In this document: piece after piece, positions 26,223 to 35,505 of the stretch
How positions within the stretch are numbered: position 1 is the stretch's first letter
Layout of the letters: the number at the start of each line of letters is the position of its first letter
From: Vibrio sp. HDW18
GTDB lineage: Bacteria > Pseudomonadota > Gammaproteobacteria > Enterobacterales > Vibrionaceae
Length of the DNA stretch: 64,000 nucleotides
Direction: 5' to 3'
Assembly: GCF_011306175.1 (NCBI RefSeq)
Contig: NZ_CP049914.1
Location: 186,001-250,000, forward strand
Notes under the pieces: generated by a model
What the model was told of the DNA's origin: nothing
Seen by the model: the letters and a program-made list of their open reading frames with translations, nothing else
Database searches by the model: none
Program-made: the position numbers and the translations under genes

Positions 26223-26714
26223 GTGATGATCAACCGTGCTAATGCTGGTTTTGTGACCAAAAGCTGACAAGAGATTGACATCCCACCTGAGTGGCGTGAA
26301 TAAACTGCTTAACGAATAGACAACCTTTTGCCCATCCGACGGATTATCGATTGGCTTAACTATCTTAGTTTTAGCGAGTTTTAATGACTCGCTATTTTTT
26401 TTGCCTATCACCTGGCTCGCTGCGAGATTTCAGTGCGATTGCGGCAGATCCGTTTTGCGATCATCCCTTGATCATGGTTCCAGCTAGCCTGCGTACCAAC
26501 CTCGTGATTGCGCCACCGCGCATTTGCCAATCACCCAGCCACCTCGTCAAGTTGAGCGTGACAAAACAATCCCCCGGGTTGGGACCGACCAGCGTTTGAT
26601 CTATCAAATGGCTCAACTCGTGCCATAATCACAATACCGATGAAATTGACTTAACAAAGTCAAGCTCCTTTGTTACAGATAAGGGGCTGCTAGCATGGTT
26701 TTTCGGAGGTATTT
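26223..26714. other. Gap after rctB
   Basis: The 490-bp gap holds the rctB terminator (26373-26402) and one isolated 12-mer-like match, TTGATCATG (26468-26476), preceded 11 bp earlier by another GATCAT. It also has the inverted repeat TTGACTT/AAGTCAA (26647-26664) upstream of the next gene. ORFs here lack plausible starts and are not called. Confidence 0.4.
26373..26402 (+). terminator. rctB terminator
   Basis: The hairpin AGCGAGT / ACTCGCT (26373-26379, 26387-26393) is followed by A and eight T, a canonical intrinsic terminator. Confidence 0.85.
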
Positions 26715-26912
26715 ATGTCGATCAATTCAATTGACCATGATGATATGACCCACATTGCCAATCAATGGGATCCCAGTGAGGAGATGGAGTTACTGCACCC
26801 AAGCAAAAATGTGAAGTCGGCACAGGCTCGTCGCCGTATCGAAACGTTGCGTGAAATCCGCGAAAGTGGGCTGACCATTGAGGAAGCCAAACAACTAGGG
26901 CTGCTGCATTAG
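26715..26912 (+). CDS. Small conserved vibrio protein, unknown function
   Basis: This 65-residue acidic then basic protein follows a strong SD (CGGAGG, 5 bp before ATG). Residues 35-60 hold a basic patch and predicted helices (AQARRRIETLREIRESGLT). It vaguely resembles the small PA3496-like family, but I cannot assign a function. It lies 3' of rctB and ends in its own terminator, so it is a separate short transcript. Confidence 0.65.
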   Translation: MSINSIDHDDMTHIANQWDPSEEMELLHPSKNVKSAQARRRIETLREIRESGLTIEEAKQLGLLH

Positions 26913-26936
26913 CCTTATCGCTCCAAGCTATCGATT

Positions 26937-26971
26937 CAGGGTGGCCTTAAGTCACCCTGGGTTATTTTTTT
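26937..26971 (+). terminator. Terminator of the 65-residue ORF
   Basis: The hairpin CAGGGTG / CACCCTG (26937-26943, 26953-26959) is followed by a run of T to 26971. Confidence 0.85.
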
Positions 26972-27077
26972 GTCGCTTCGGTTGATTTTACGCAGCCAAA
27001 GCTACATTTTGACTCTTAATTTTCCGCGTTCCTATGTTATATTTCATCCCACGATTTTATTGATTGTAGGCTTACTA

Positions 27078-27287
27078 ATGTCTTTCAACCTTGCATTACT
27101 GACTGCAGAAGAAAAAAACAAAGTAGAACTTGATAAACAAGCTTCTTTCCTTGTTTGGCGACTTAAGCAGGTAAAATCAGGACCGGAAGAGATCACTAAG
27201 CAGATAGCCAAGCTTACTGCGGAAAGCGAAAAGCAGTGGTTTCAACAGTCGATAGACAAGTACAAAAGAGCAATGGGCGTTGCGTAG
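27078..27287 (+). CDS. Small conserved vibrio protein (possibly DUF3283)
   Basis: Translation from ATG 27078 gives 69 residues: MSFNLALLTAEEKNKVELDK and onwards. The SD is weak (GTAGG). A longer in-frame start at 26970 would read through the preceding terminator and is rejected. The protein is helical and charged, with no membrane segment or enzyme motif. It resembles a small vibrio family I recall as DUF3283; function is unknown. Confidence 0.6.
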   Translation: MSFNLALLTAEEKNKVELDKQASFLVWRLKQVKSGPEEITKQIAKLTAESEKQWFQQSIDKYKRAMGVA

Positions 27288-27375
27288 CGCCTCGTGCTCA
27301 GTGGGTGGCAAATTGCAAACCGCAAGCCTTCTGCTAAAATCCGTCGCAACAAATTGAATTAGAGAGAACATCCCA

Positions 27376-28095
27376 ATGGGAAGAAGTTTTGAAGTGCGCA
27401 AAGCCTCAATGGCGAAAACTCAAGGCGCAAAAATTAAAGTTTACTCAAAATACGGTAAAGAGATTTACGTTTGTGCGAAAAACGGTGGTACTGATCCGGA
27501 TATGAACTTATCGCTGCGTCATCTGATCACCAAAGCCAAAAAAGACCAAGTACCGGCACACGTGATTGAAAAAGCGCTGGATAAAGCCAGCGGTGGTGCC
27601 GGCGAAGATTACCAACCAGCACGCTATGAAGGTTTTGGCCCTGGCGGCGCAAGTGTGATTGTTGACTGTTTATCTGATAACGGTAACCGTACTTACCAAG
27701 ATGTGCGCCAATGTTTTGTTAAAACCGGCGCGAAAATTGGTACACCGGGTGTGGTTGCGCACATGTTTGATCACCAAGCGGTTTTCCAATTCCAAGGTGA
27801 CGACGAAGAAGCGATCCTTGAAGCATTAATGATGGCGGATGCGGAAGTGACCGACATTGAACTGGAAGAAGGTGTGATCACCGTGTTTGCACCGAACACT
27901 GAGTTCTTCAAAGTCAAAACCGCGTTGAATGAAGCGTTTCCAGATCTGACGCTGGATGTGGAAGAGATCACTTTTGTGCCACAAACTCGCACTGTGGTGA
28001 GTGGTGAAGATGCAGAAAAATTCCAGAAGTTCCTTGATATGCTGGATGACTGCGACGATGTACAGCAAGTCTACCACAACGCGGATATCGAATAA
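27376..28095 (+). CDS. YebC/PmpR-family regulator (YeeN-type paralogue)
   Basis: This 239-residue YebC-family protein starts [19 protein letters not shown]. The middle domain is typical ([22 protein letters not shown]), as is the acidic C-terminal domain. Members act as transcription regulators or, as shown more recently, translation factors that relieve ribosome stalling at proline-rich motifs. The N-terminus differs from the AGHSKW start of standard YebC. This is therefore probably the YeeN-like second copy, the standard copy being expected on chromosome I (inference). SD GAGAGAAC precedes the start. Confidence 0.85.
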   Translation: MGRSFEVRKASMAKTQGAKIKVYSKYGKEIYVCAKNGGTDPDMNLSLRHLITKAKKDQVPAHVIEKALDKASGGAGEDYQPARYEGFGPGGASVIVDCLSDNGNRTYQDVRQCFVKTGAKIGTPGVVAHMFDHQAVFQFQGDDEEAILEALMMADAEVTDIELEEGVITVFAPNTEFFKVKTALNEAFPDLTLDVEEITFVPQTRTVVSGEDAEKFQKFLDMLDDCDDVQQVYHNADIE

Positions 28096-28109
28096 GCGTT
28101 ACTTAAAAA

Positions 28110-28137
28110 GCCGAGCGAAAGCTCGGTTTTTTCTTTT
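28110..28137 (+). terminator. Terminator after the YebC-family gene
   Basis: CCGAGC / GCTCGG hairpin with a GAAA loop, followed by TTTTTTCTTTT. Confidence 0.85.
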
Positions 28138-28166
28138 AGGATCAAAAAAACAATAAGGATAACAAG

Positions 28167-29024
28167 ATGAAAGTCAGTTTTATTGGTTTGGGGGTGATGG
28201 GCTATCCGATGGCTGGTCACCTGCAAAAGGCCGGATTTGAGGTCACGGTGTTTAACCGTAATACAGCCAAAGCCGTGGAGTGGAGCAAAAAATTTGGTGG
28301 CCATTATGCAACCAGTATTGCGCAGTGCGTGGCGGATGCCGATGTGGTGCTGACTTGTGTGGGCAATGATGACGATGTGCGCAGTGTGACCACCGCGGCC
28401 AGTGGTGCGCTAGCCGCGATGAAAGCCGGTGCAGTGTTGATTGATCACACCACCACCTCGGCTACGCTGGCACAAGAGTTAGCCACCGCTTGTCAGCAAG
28501 TGGATGTGCGCTTTATGGATGCTCCGGTTTCTGGTGGGCAAGCGGGAGCGGAAAATGGCGTGCTGACCATTATGTGTGGTGGTGAGCCGGCACTGTTTGA
28601 GCAGATGCAGCCGATTTTTGCCGCTTACGGACGCTCTTCGGTTTTGATGGGAGCTGCAGGGCAGGGGCAGCGCGCTAAGATGGTCAACCAGATTTGTATT
28701 GCTGGGGTACTTAATGGCTTATCAGAAGGACTGATCTTAGCGGAGCAAGCCGGGCTGGATATCCCCAATCTGGTCGCATGTTTGAAAAATGGCGCCGCGG
28801 GCTCTTGGCAGATGGAAAATCGTGCGGTGACTATGAGCCAAGACAAATTTGATTTTGGTTTTGCGATTGATTGGATGATCAAAGATTTGGGCTTTTGTAT
28901 TGATGAAGCGGCACAACTGGGCGTGAAGTTACCGATGACTGAAAGTACGCTCGCTGCTTATCAACAACTTTCCCAGCAAGGACTAGGGCGGATGGATACC
29001 TCAGTGTTGATTAAAGCCAGCTAA
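28167..29024 (+). CDS. 3-hydroxyisobutyrate dehydrogenase-family NAD(P) oxidoreductase
   Basis: This 285-residue beta-hydroxyacid dehydrogenase has the N-terminal Rossmann motif GLGVMGYPMAGHL and the substrate motif DAPVSGGQAGAENG. The catalytic lysine is in QRAKMVNQICIAG, and NAD-family GSWQMENR lies in the helical C-terminal domain. Relatives oxidise 3-hydroxyisobutyrate, tartronate semialdehyde or succinic semialdehyde, and the exact substrate is not clear. No valine or glycerate pathway genes are adjacent. SD AAGGATAACAAG precedes ATG 28167. A parS2 site begins 10 bp after its stop. Confidence 0.83.
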   Translation: MKVSFIGLGVMGYPMAGHLQKAGFEVTVFNRNTAKAVEWSKKFGGHYATSIAQCVADADVVLTCVGNDDDVRSVTTAASGALAAMKAGAVLIDHTTTSATLAQELATACQQVDVRFMDAPVSGGQAGAENGVLTIMCGGEPALFEQMQPIFAAYGRSSVLMGAAGQGQRAKMVNQICIAGVLNGLSEGLILAEQAGLDIPNLVACLKNGAAGSWQMENRAVTMSQDKFDFGFAIDWMIKDLGFCIDEAAQLGVKLPMTESTLAAYQQLSQQGLGRMDTSVLIKAS

Positions 29025-29034
29025 TAGCCAGCGA

Positions 29035-29049
29035 ATTTACACTGTAAAC
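29035..29049. other. parS2: parS2 centromere-like site 4
   Basis: ATTTACACTGTAAAC matches NTTTACANTGTAAAN. It lies just downstream of the oxidoreductase stop codon. Spacing to site 3 is 5.8 kb. Confidence 0.88.
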
Positions 29050-29253
29050 AATCGCAACTCTTCGCGGTGAGTTGTCTGCGGTGCGCTATTTATTCTGTGA
29101 CGTTTGGCCCAGTTTGATACTGTGGAAGGGCTTGATAGGGTAATCTGCCGCGTCGATAAGCCAGATTATGTTGGCTAGGTGGAAAGTTGTCGGAGTATAA
29201 CTCACAACAGCGTGCTATACTCTGCGCCCTTTCTATTCGATAGAGCGACCATC

Positions 29254-29610
29254 ATGAACCTGAAAACTGATATTCAACAACTTAACAATCGCATCGATAC
29301 TTGCCGCCGTAAGCTGGATGCCGCAAAAACTCGTGCCGATTCGGAGATGGTCAGTAAGTTCACCGACGAATTAGAAACTTTAACCAAACGGCTTAATAGT
29401 GTTAAAGGTAAACAAGATTATGATCTCAATAAGATGCGTAAGACGATTGCCGATATGCCGTTTTCGCGTGAGCTGACTAAGCTTGAGCAAGCGGATCTTG
29501 GTAAGCTGAAAAAATCGGTTAAAGGTTTGGTGATTGTTCACCCGACCACCAAAATTGGTAAAGCGTTACAAGTGGCGGTGATGACAGGCTTTGCTCCTAA
29601 GCCGTTCTAA
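29254..29610 (+). CDS. yibL: Ribosome-associated protein YibL (DUF2810)
   Basis: Starting at ATG 29254 the protein is 118 residues, like E. coli YibL (120). The C-terminal half carries the family signature ADLGKLKKSVKGLVIVHP and ends MTGFAPKPF. The N-terminal half is a coiled coil (residues 5-55). YibL binds ribosomes, with unknown role. An in-frame start at 29179 is rejected because the family protein begins at the internal Met. Confidence 0.85.
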   Translation: MNLKTDIQQLNNRIDTCRRKLDAAKTRADSEMVSKFTDELETLTKRLNSVKGKQDYDLNKMRKTIADMPFSRELTKLEQADLGKLKKSVKGLVIVHPTTKIGKALQVAVMTGFAPKPF

Positions 29611-29632
29611 GCCTGCGGTATTTTTTGAATCT

Positions 29633-29657
29633 AAAGCGCCAGCATTTGCTGGCGCTT
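29633..29657. terminator. Bidirectional terminator yibL / malT
   Basis: AAAGCGCCAGC and GCTGGCGCTTT form an 11-bp stem with an ATTT or similar loop between convergent genes. U-rich ends lie on both strands. Confidence 0.8.
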
Positions 29658-29676
29658 TGCTATTGGGCTGACCGGT

Positions 29677-32385
29677 TCAGTAACCCATTAATTGCAGCAG
29701 TTGCTCTGCGGTTTGCACCGCCTCTTTACGATTGGCGATATTGAGCTTTTGATACAAGTTGCGAATGTGGGTTTTAATCGTGGTGCCAGCTACATCCAGT
29801 TCATGGGCTATCTGTTCATTGCTGAAACCGGAGTAGATCAGACCGAGCACTTGCCATTCACGCTGGGTGAGCGGGCTAGTGCGCACCAGTTCCGGAATGT
29901 TCGGGTGATTAACCAGATTCTCGACAAACTCCTCATCAAAATGTACCGAACGACTACGCTGAGTGGTGGAAATCTCTTTGAGTAGCAGATGGGCACGATG
30001 GCGTTCTAAATCACCTAATTCGCCTTTCTGGACCAGTTTTTCCAGCAAATGACCAATTTGGGCACCATCGATCAGAAAATTGCCAATCATACCGGTCTGA
30101 TTGGTGAGGCGTAGCGCTTGTTTTAGCTTGTCGCAAGCGAGTGGGTTATCACCTTGAGTGCTGGCCAGTAAGGCTTGCACAATCAAGTTACGGTTCATAT
30201 CGGTGACCAATTGATACTGTTCAGCTTGTTCTTGAATAAAGCTGAGAGTGGTATGTGCCTCATTGAGTTCACCGAGTTGAATCTGTGCGCGAGCGATATT
30301 GCGCCACTGCAACTGAGAAAAATGGTTGCAGGCTTGTGCTGGGCGAATGCAGGATTGTAGCCATTGGCGGATTTCGCTGTGGTTCTCTTTGGCTTGCCAA
30401 TAGAGCAGTAAAGAGAGCGACGCGTTGGCTGTCCAATCAACATGATAAGTAGATTGTTTCAGCAGATGTTGGATTTGCTCAATAAACCGTCCTGCTTTGT
30501 CCAGCTCACCACGGCCAATCGCAATTCTGGCTAGCATCGAATAGCTGTGCAGGTGCTTACTTTGCGCGTGGTTATCCAGCACAGTGAGTCCTTGATAAGC
30601 AGCTTGTTCCGCCTCCTCTAAGCGGTTCCAACACCATAAAATTTGTGCGCGGATGCGTAATAAAAACTCATGCAGTGGTACTTGGTGCAGTTGCTGCTCT
30701 TCAATCAATTTAAACGCGTTATCTTGTACTTCATAAGCGGCTTGAACATAACCTTGTGCCAGCAAAATTTCGCTCTGTTGCAACAACGCCCACAATGCCT
30801 GGTGATAAACCTGATATTGACGCGCCAGTTTTTCGGTCTGCTGCATCATCGATAGCGCCCGGCTCAAATGGCCCAACACATGATTCACTTCACCGACCAC
30901 TGAGGTGGCCACAATACGGCTACGATAGGTGGTGTGATCCAGTTGGCTCAAAGCCAGCTCGGCCAATTCTAATGCTTTTTCCGGCTCATTTTGGTTGATC
31001 GCCACTTGCGCGCGCAGTGCGTTAAACTCGCCTTGTTCTTTGGTGGAAAGTTTGACGTTAAGCGCGGTCATCTCATTGGCGGCTTTTGCCAGTAAAGCTC
31101 CCACATCATTATAACGATGCTGACTTTGGGCGAGCCAAGCTTGCAGCATGCACAGTTTCGGCTCCCGATACAGCTGGCTTGGGGAGAGTTGATTAATGGC
31201 GGCTTCCAGCACTTCCAGCTCGCCTTGGTTAAACATCCTCCAACCAAATTGGCTCAAAATACTGGCCAATAGTTCGCTATCTTGCGCCAAATGCGCATGA
31301 CGCAAAGCTTGATGTGGGGTCGCAGCATTTAACCAAGCTTTGGCTGCCGCGCGTTGCAAATCTTGCTCTTGCTGCGGAATGCGAGCTTGGCGTTGATGGG
31401 CCAAAAACTCGGCAAATAAGTTATGGAAACGATACCAGTTGCTTTCTCCTTCTAGCGGCGAAATAAACAAGCCAAAGCGATTGAGCGATTCAATCATCGC
31501 TAGCGCATCATCACGCCCAGTGAGACTACTCACCAAGGCATCATCAAAATGGTCGAGTACCGAGCATTGCATTAAGAAATAGCGCGTTTCATCATCAAGT
31601 AGATCGAATACTTCTTCGACCAAATAATCCCACAGATGAGCGTGATTAAAGTGTGCAACCGATTCAACAGTTTGCGCGAGCGTGCGTTGTTGGTGCTGAG
31701 CTTGGAGCGCGATTAACTGAAGTGCCGACGGCCAGCCTTCTACGTAGTCTCGCAAATGAGTCGCGGTGAGCGCATCAATCCCATCGGCCACCCGTTGATT
31801 GAAAAAGCGCGTGGTTTCTTCAGTATCAAAGGCCAACAGTTCATTGCCAATCTCAATCATTAAGTCGCGTACGCGTAGGTTGGCGGTGCCTAGCGGTGGA
31901 GTGGAACGACTGGTGACCACGAGCGTTAAATTATCGGGCATGTGTTTTAGAAAAAAGCGCATCGCTTCATGAATGGTTTCATCGCTGATTAAGTGATAGT
32001 CATCCAGCACCACATAACATTCATTGTGGTAATCGGCCAGTTCGGCAAACACTTCACTAAACAGTGAATGCAGCGAGGAGAATTGACGTTTTTCGGCTAA
32101 TTTTTGAGCGTTGGGGCAGATGTTATGGCTAGCTTTGTTGATTGCTTGCAGTAGATAGTTGATAAACCGAAACGGGTCGTTATCACTCTCATCAATGCTG
32201 TACCAACCGACATTCGGTTTATCCGACAACCACTGCGCGGCCATGGTGGTCTTGCCATAACCGGCTGGGGAGCGAAATAGCACTAATTTATAGCAGGTAG
32301 CGTGTTGCAATAAGTCCAGAACACGGGGGCGAACGATCGCATTATGCAAGCGCCCTGGGCGAGTTAACTTCGAAGGGATCCACAT
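29677..32385 (-). CDS. malT: Maltose regulon activator MalT
   Basis: At 902 residues it matches E. coli MalT (901). It is a STAND ATPase with Walker [10 protein letters not shown] at residues 39-47, a helical MalT/superhelical TPR sensor region (about 250-820), and a LuxR-type helix-turn-helix at the C-terminus ([20 protein letters not shown]). With ATP and maltotriose it multimerises and activates maltose genes with CRP. It is divergent from malP. SD-like AGAAAGAAG precedes ATG 32385. Confidence 0.95.
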   Translation of the reverse strand: MWIPSKLTRPGRLHNAIVRPRVLDLLQHATCYKLVLFRSPAGYGKTTMAAQWLSDKPNVGWYSIDESDNDPFRFINYLLQAINKASHNICPNAQKLAEKRQFSSLHSLFSEVFAELADYHNECYVVLDDYHLISDETIHEAMRFFLKHMPDNLTLVVTSRSTPPLGTANLRVRDLMIEIGNELLAFDTEETTRFFNQRVADGIDALTATHLRDYVEGWPSALQLIALQAQHQQRTLAQTVESVAHFNHAHLWDYLVEEVFDLLDDETRYFLMQCSVLDHFDDALVSSLTGRDDALAMIESLNRFGLFISPLEGESNWYRFHNLFAEFLAHQRQARIPQQEQDLQRAAAKAWLNAATPHQALRHAHLAQDSELLASILSQFGWRMFNQGELEVLEAAINQLSPSQLYREPKLCMLQAWLAQSQHRYNDVGALLAKAANEMTALNVKLSTKEQGEFNALRAQVAINQNEPEKALELAELALSQLDHTTYRSRIVATSVVGEVNHVLGHLSRALSMMQQTEKLARQYQVYHQALWALLQQSEILLAQGYVQAAYEVQDNAFKLIEEQQLHQVPLHEFLLRIRAQILWCWNRLEEAEQAAYQGLTVLDNHAQSKHLHSYSMLARIAIGRGELDKAGRFIEQIQHLLKQSTYHVDWTANASLSLLLYWQAKENHSEIRQWLQSCIRPAQACNHFSQLQWRNIARAQIQLGELNEAHTTLSFIQEQAEQYQLVTDMNRNLIVQALLASTQGDNPLACDKLKQALRLTNQTGMIGNFLIDGAQIGHLLEKLVQKGELGDLERHRAHLLLKEISTTQRSRSVHFDEEFVENLVNHPNIPELVRTSPLTQREWQVLGLIYSGFSNEQIAHELDVAGTTIKTHIRNLYQKLNIANRKEAVQTAEQLLQLMGY

Positions 32386-32589
32386 CTTCTTTCTCTCGTC
32401 TATTTATTACCAGAGCTTCATGCTCTTGGGGCAGATCACGTTCAGTGATCCTCGGGTGGAAAAGGTGAGTACGCGAGGCATATCACACTCAGATAGAGCG
32501 ATGTTACTTGAAGTTATTCGCTGCGTTGATTGAGCCATGCTGAGTTTTTCGTGTTGTTCACGTTTTAGAGTCAACTACGCCCTAGATTT

Positions 32590-32605
32590 GTGAATGTAAT
32601 CACTA
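32590..32605. promoter_or_regulatory. CRP site near malT
   Basis: TGTGAATGTAATCACT fits TGTGA-N6-TCACA with one mismatch. It is about 205 bp upstream of the malT start. Confidence 0.65.
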
Positions 32606-32772
32606 ATTATGCTTATCTGGCGTCAGGTTATTGGCTCATCCCCTACCTGATCTGCTGAAAAAATCGGTAATCACGAAGAGTTTATTGCGATCTATTTCAC
32701 AGAGTGAGTAATTGTTCAACAATCGAACAGACAAAGTTTTATTAAGCCTAACTATGGTTAATCCGTTGGTGC

Positions 32773-32788
32773 TGTGATCTAAATCACC
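32773..32788. promoter_or_regulatory. CRP site upstream of malP
   Basis: TGTGATCTAAATCACC fits TGTGA-N6-TCACA with one mismatch. It lies about 175 bp upstream of malP and 85-105 bp from the candidate MalT boxes. Confidence 0.65.
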
Positions 32789-32865
32789 CCTAAGGTTACT
32801 AGGCTGCGTATTGATGCGATTCAGATCACTCACTACAGAAGATTGCGCCTCTACGCCTTGTTATC

Positions 32866-32895
32866 TCCTCCTAATTGGCCAGAAAAATAGGAGGA
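32866..32895. promoter_or_regulatory. Candidate MalT boxes of the malPQ promoter
   Basis: TCCTCCTA (32866-32873) and TAGGAGGA (32888-32895) are an inverted pair containing GGAGGA on both strands. This fits the MalT core GGA(T/G)GA. The pair is 69 bp upstream of the malP start. Confidence 0.45.
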
Positions 32896-32963
32896 TGTTT
32901 TGTGAAAGTCATCAAGGCAGGATAGGGATCAGATGAATTAGAACCATAACCTGAGATTTCACA

Positions 32964-35417
32964 ATGAAACCTACTCAACAGAAACAGTTTGACAAGAAGT
33001 TGTTCCAAGCCAACGTGAAGCGCCATTTGAGCGCAACTTACGCGACAACCGTGGAGCAGGCTTCTGCACGAGCTTGGTATTTAGCCATGGGACGTGCCTT
33101 AGCGGAATTTACTACCTTTGATCTGCTACAAACCGAGCAAGATCCACGCATCCTCAACAGCAAAGGTCTTAACTATCTATCGTTAGAATTTTTGATTGGC
33201 CGCTTAACCGGTAATAATTTGATCAGTATGGGCGTGTATGAAGCCGTGACCGAAGCGATGGGCGAGCTGGGACAAAACCTGACCGATCTACTGGAAGAAG
33301 AGCGCGATCCCTCTTTGGGTAATGGTGGCTTAGGCCGCCTGGCGGCCTGTTTTATGGACTCTTGCGCGGCGCAAGAATACCCAACTGTCGGTTATGGCTT
33401 GCATTATGAATATGGTCTGTTTAAGCAGTCATTTGAACAGGGCCATCAGCAAGAAGCGCCGGATGCTTGGTGTGGTGTGGAAGGCTACCCTTGGGAAGTC
33501 GCTCGCCCTGAATTAAAGCAAGAAATTGGGTTTTATGGTCACGTAGAAGTGATCAATCACAATGGTAAAGAGCAGCGCCGCTGGGTACCGGGCATGTTAG
33601 TACAAGCCATGCCATGGGATTTACCGATTGTTGGTTACCAAAGTAATACGGTTTATCCGCTGCGTTTGTGGGAATGTCGTGCGATTGCACCGTTCTCGCT
33701 GGCGAGCTTTAACAATGGTGATTATTTTGAAGCGCAGCACGCATTGATTGATGCTGGTAACATCACCAAAGTGTTGTATCCGAATGATAACCATGAAAAA
33801 GGCAAAACTCTGCGTTTGATGCAGCAGTATTTCCACAGTGCCGCTTCGATCCGCGATATTCTGCGTCGCCATGAGGCCGCAGGTCATGTGTTGGCTGATC
33901 TGCCTAAATATCAAACCATCCAGTTGAACGATACTCACCCGACTATCTCGATCCCTGAGTTGATGCGTATTTTGATTGATGAAAAGCAACTATCGTGGGA
34001 AGCCGCGTGGGCGATCTGTTCCAAAACCTTCGCTTACACCAACCACACCTTGTTGCCTGAAGCCTTAGAGACATGGAGTGAATCGCTGATCCAACGTCTA
34101 TTGCCACGGCATATGGAGATCATTTACGAGATCAACCATCGCTTCTTGCAAGATGTGCGTGCTAAGTGGCCGGGTGATGTCGCGAAACAGCAAAAGCTGT
34201 CGATCATTGAAGAAGGTTTCCATCGCATGGTGCGCATGGCCAACTTATGTGTGGTGGGATCCTATGCGGTCAATGGCGTAGCGGCACTGCACTCTGAATT
34301 GGTCAAGCGTGATCTGTTCCCTGAATTTGTCGATCTGTATCCGGGTAAAATTCAAAATGTGACCAACGGTATTACCCCTCGCCGCTGGCTGAAGTTCTGT
34401 AACCCAGGCTTATCTGCGCTGATTTCGGAAAAAATTGGCCATGAGTGGCCAGCTAAATTGGATCAATTGAGCAAAGTGGCGCAGTACGCAGAAGATGCCG
34501 CATTCCAGAAACGCTTTATGGAAGTGAAAAAAGCCAATAAGGTGCGTCTGGCTGAGTGGGTGAAAGATCACATGAATATCGATCTCGATACGAATGCGAT
34601 CTTCGATGTACAAATCAAACGTCTGCATGAGTACAAACGTCAGCACCTCAATATGCTGCACATTTTGTCGCTCTATCATCGTCTGATCAATGATCCAAGC
34701 TTCGATATGCATCCACGCGTGGTGTTCTTCGCCGCGAAAGCAGCCCCGGGTTACCACCTTGCCAAAGAGATCATTTACGCGCTCAACATGATCGCGCACA
34801 AAGTGAATAACGATCCGCGGATTGGCAACAAACTCAAAGTGGTGTTCATTCCTGATTATCGAGTGAGCATGGCCGAAATCATTATTCCGGCGGCGGATGT
34901 TTCTGAGCAAATCTCAACTGCAGGTAAAGAAGCATCGGGTACCGGTAACATGAAGATGGCGCTTAATGGGGCGCTAACCATTGGTACCATGGATGGCGCA
35001 AACGTTGAGATCCGAGAAGAAGTCGGTGATGACAACATCTATATCTTTGGTCTGGAAGTCGATGGTGTAGAAGCGTTGAAAGCTCGTGGCTATAACCCAT
35101 TTGATTTCTACCATGCTGATCCATTGCTCAAAGCCTCGGTTGATTTACTGCTTGGTGATGAGTTCACTCCTGGCGAGCCAGGTAAGCTGCGTGCAACTTA
35201 TGACAGCTTACTCAATGGTGGCGATCCTTATTTGGTACTGGCGGATTTTGCTTCTTACGTGACTGCGCAGACGGCAATTGATAAACAGTATCGTGATCAA
35301 GCTGGCTGGGCTAAGAAAGCGATTCTGAATACCGCGCTAGTCGGCAAATTCAGCTCCGACCGTAGTATCCGCGATTATGTGAATAACATTTGGCAATTGA
35401 ACGCCGTTGCGCGTTAA
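32964..35417 (+). CDS. malP: Maltodextrin phosphorylase
   Basis: This 817-residue glycogen/maltodextrin phosphorylase (E. coli MalP about 797) releases glucose-1-phosphate from alpha-1,4-glucans. Visible motifs include the glucan/active-site loop SLGNGGLGRLAACF and ALNMIAHKVNNDPRIGNKLK. The PLP-lysine region is SGTGNMKMALNGALTIGTMD. It is the first gene of malP-malQ, downstream of candidate MalT and CRP sites. A GC-rich hairpin after the stop may reduce transcription into malQ. Confidence 0.93.
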   Translation: MKPTQQKQFDKKLFQANVKRHLSATYATTVEQASARAWYLAMGRALAEFTTFDLLQTEQDPRILNSKGLNYLSLEFLIGRLTGNNLISMGVYEAVTEAMGELGQNLTDLLEEERDPSLGNGGLGRLAACFMDSCAAQEYPTVGYGLHYEYGLFKQSFEQGHQQEAPDAWCGVEGYPWEVARPELKQEIGFYGHVEVINHNGKEQRRWVPGMLVQAMPWDLPIVGYQSNTVYPLRLWECRAIAPFSLASFNNGDYFEAQHALIDAGNITKVLYPNDNHEKGKTLRLMQQYFHSAASIRDILRRHEAAGHVLADLPKYQTIQLNDTHPTISIPELMRILIDEKQLSWEAAWAICSKTFAYTNHTLLPEALETWSESLIQRLLPRHMEIIYEINHRFLQDVRAKWPGDVAKQQKLSIIEEGFHRMVRMANLCVVGSYAVNGVAALHSELVKRDLFPEFVDLYPGKIQNVTNGITPRRWLKFCNPGLSALISEKIGHEWPAKLDQLSKVAQYAEDAAFQKRFMEVKKANKVRLAEWVKDHMNIDLDTNAIFDVQIKRLHEYKRQHLNMLHILSLYHRLINDPSFDMHPRVVFFAAKAAPGYHLAKEIIYALNMIAHKVNNDPRIGNKLKVVFIPDYRVSMAEIIIPAADVSEQISTAGKEASGTGNMKMALNGALTIGTMDGANVEIREEVGDDNIYIFGLEVDGVEALKARGYNPFDFYHADPLLKASVDLLLGDEFTPGEPGKLRATYDSLLNGGDPYLVLADFASYVTAQTAIDKQYRDQAGWAKKAILNTALVGKFSSDRSIRDYVNNIWQLNAVAR

Positions 35418-35425
35418 GTCCTTTG

Positions 35426-35460
35426 GGTGGGGCTGGTTTTAACGGCCCCACCTTTTATTA
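35426..35460 (+). terminator. Hairpin between malP and malQ
   Basis: GGTGGGGC / GCCCCACC (35426-35433, 35445-35452) is followed by TTTTATT, probably an intra-operon attenuator or stabilising hairpin. Confidence 0.7.
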
Positions 35461-35505
35461 CCTTACCCTACATGGAAGTGGAAAGTTGTCCCTTCGGAGA
35501 GAGCG

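Larger units (their letters stand above)
32386..32963. promoter_or_regulatory. malT-malP divergent control region
   Basis: This 578-bp gap contains two CRP-like sites (32590-32605, 32773-32788) and a pair of inverted GGAGGA cores (32866-32895) upstream of malP. No credible gene is present; the short minus ORF 32636-32833 is not supported. Confidence 0.65.

Noticed and set aside
26384..26599. 71-residue ORF after rctB
   Set aside because: It begins inside the rctB terminator and lacks a ribosome-binding site.
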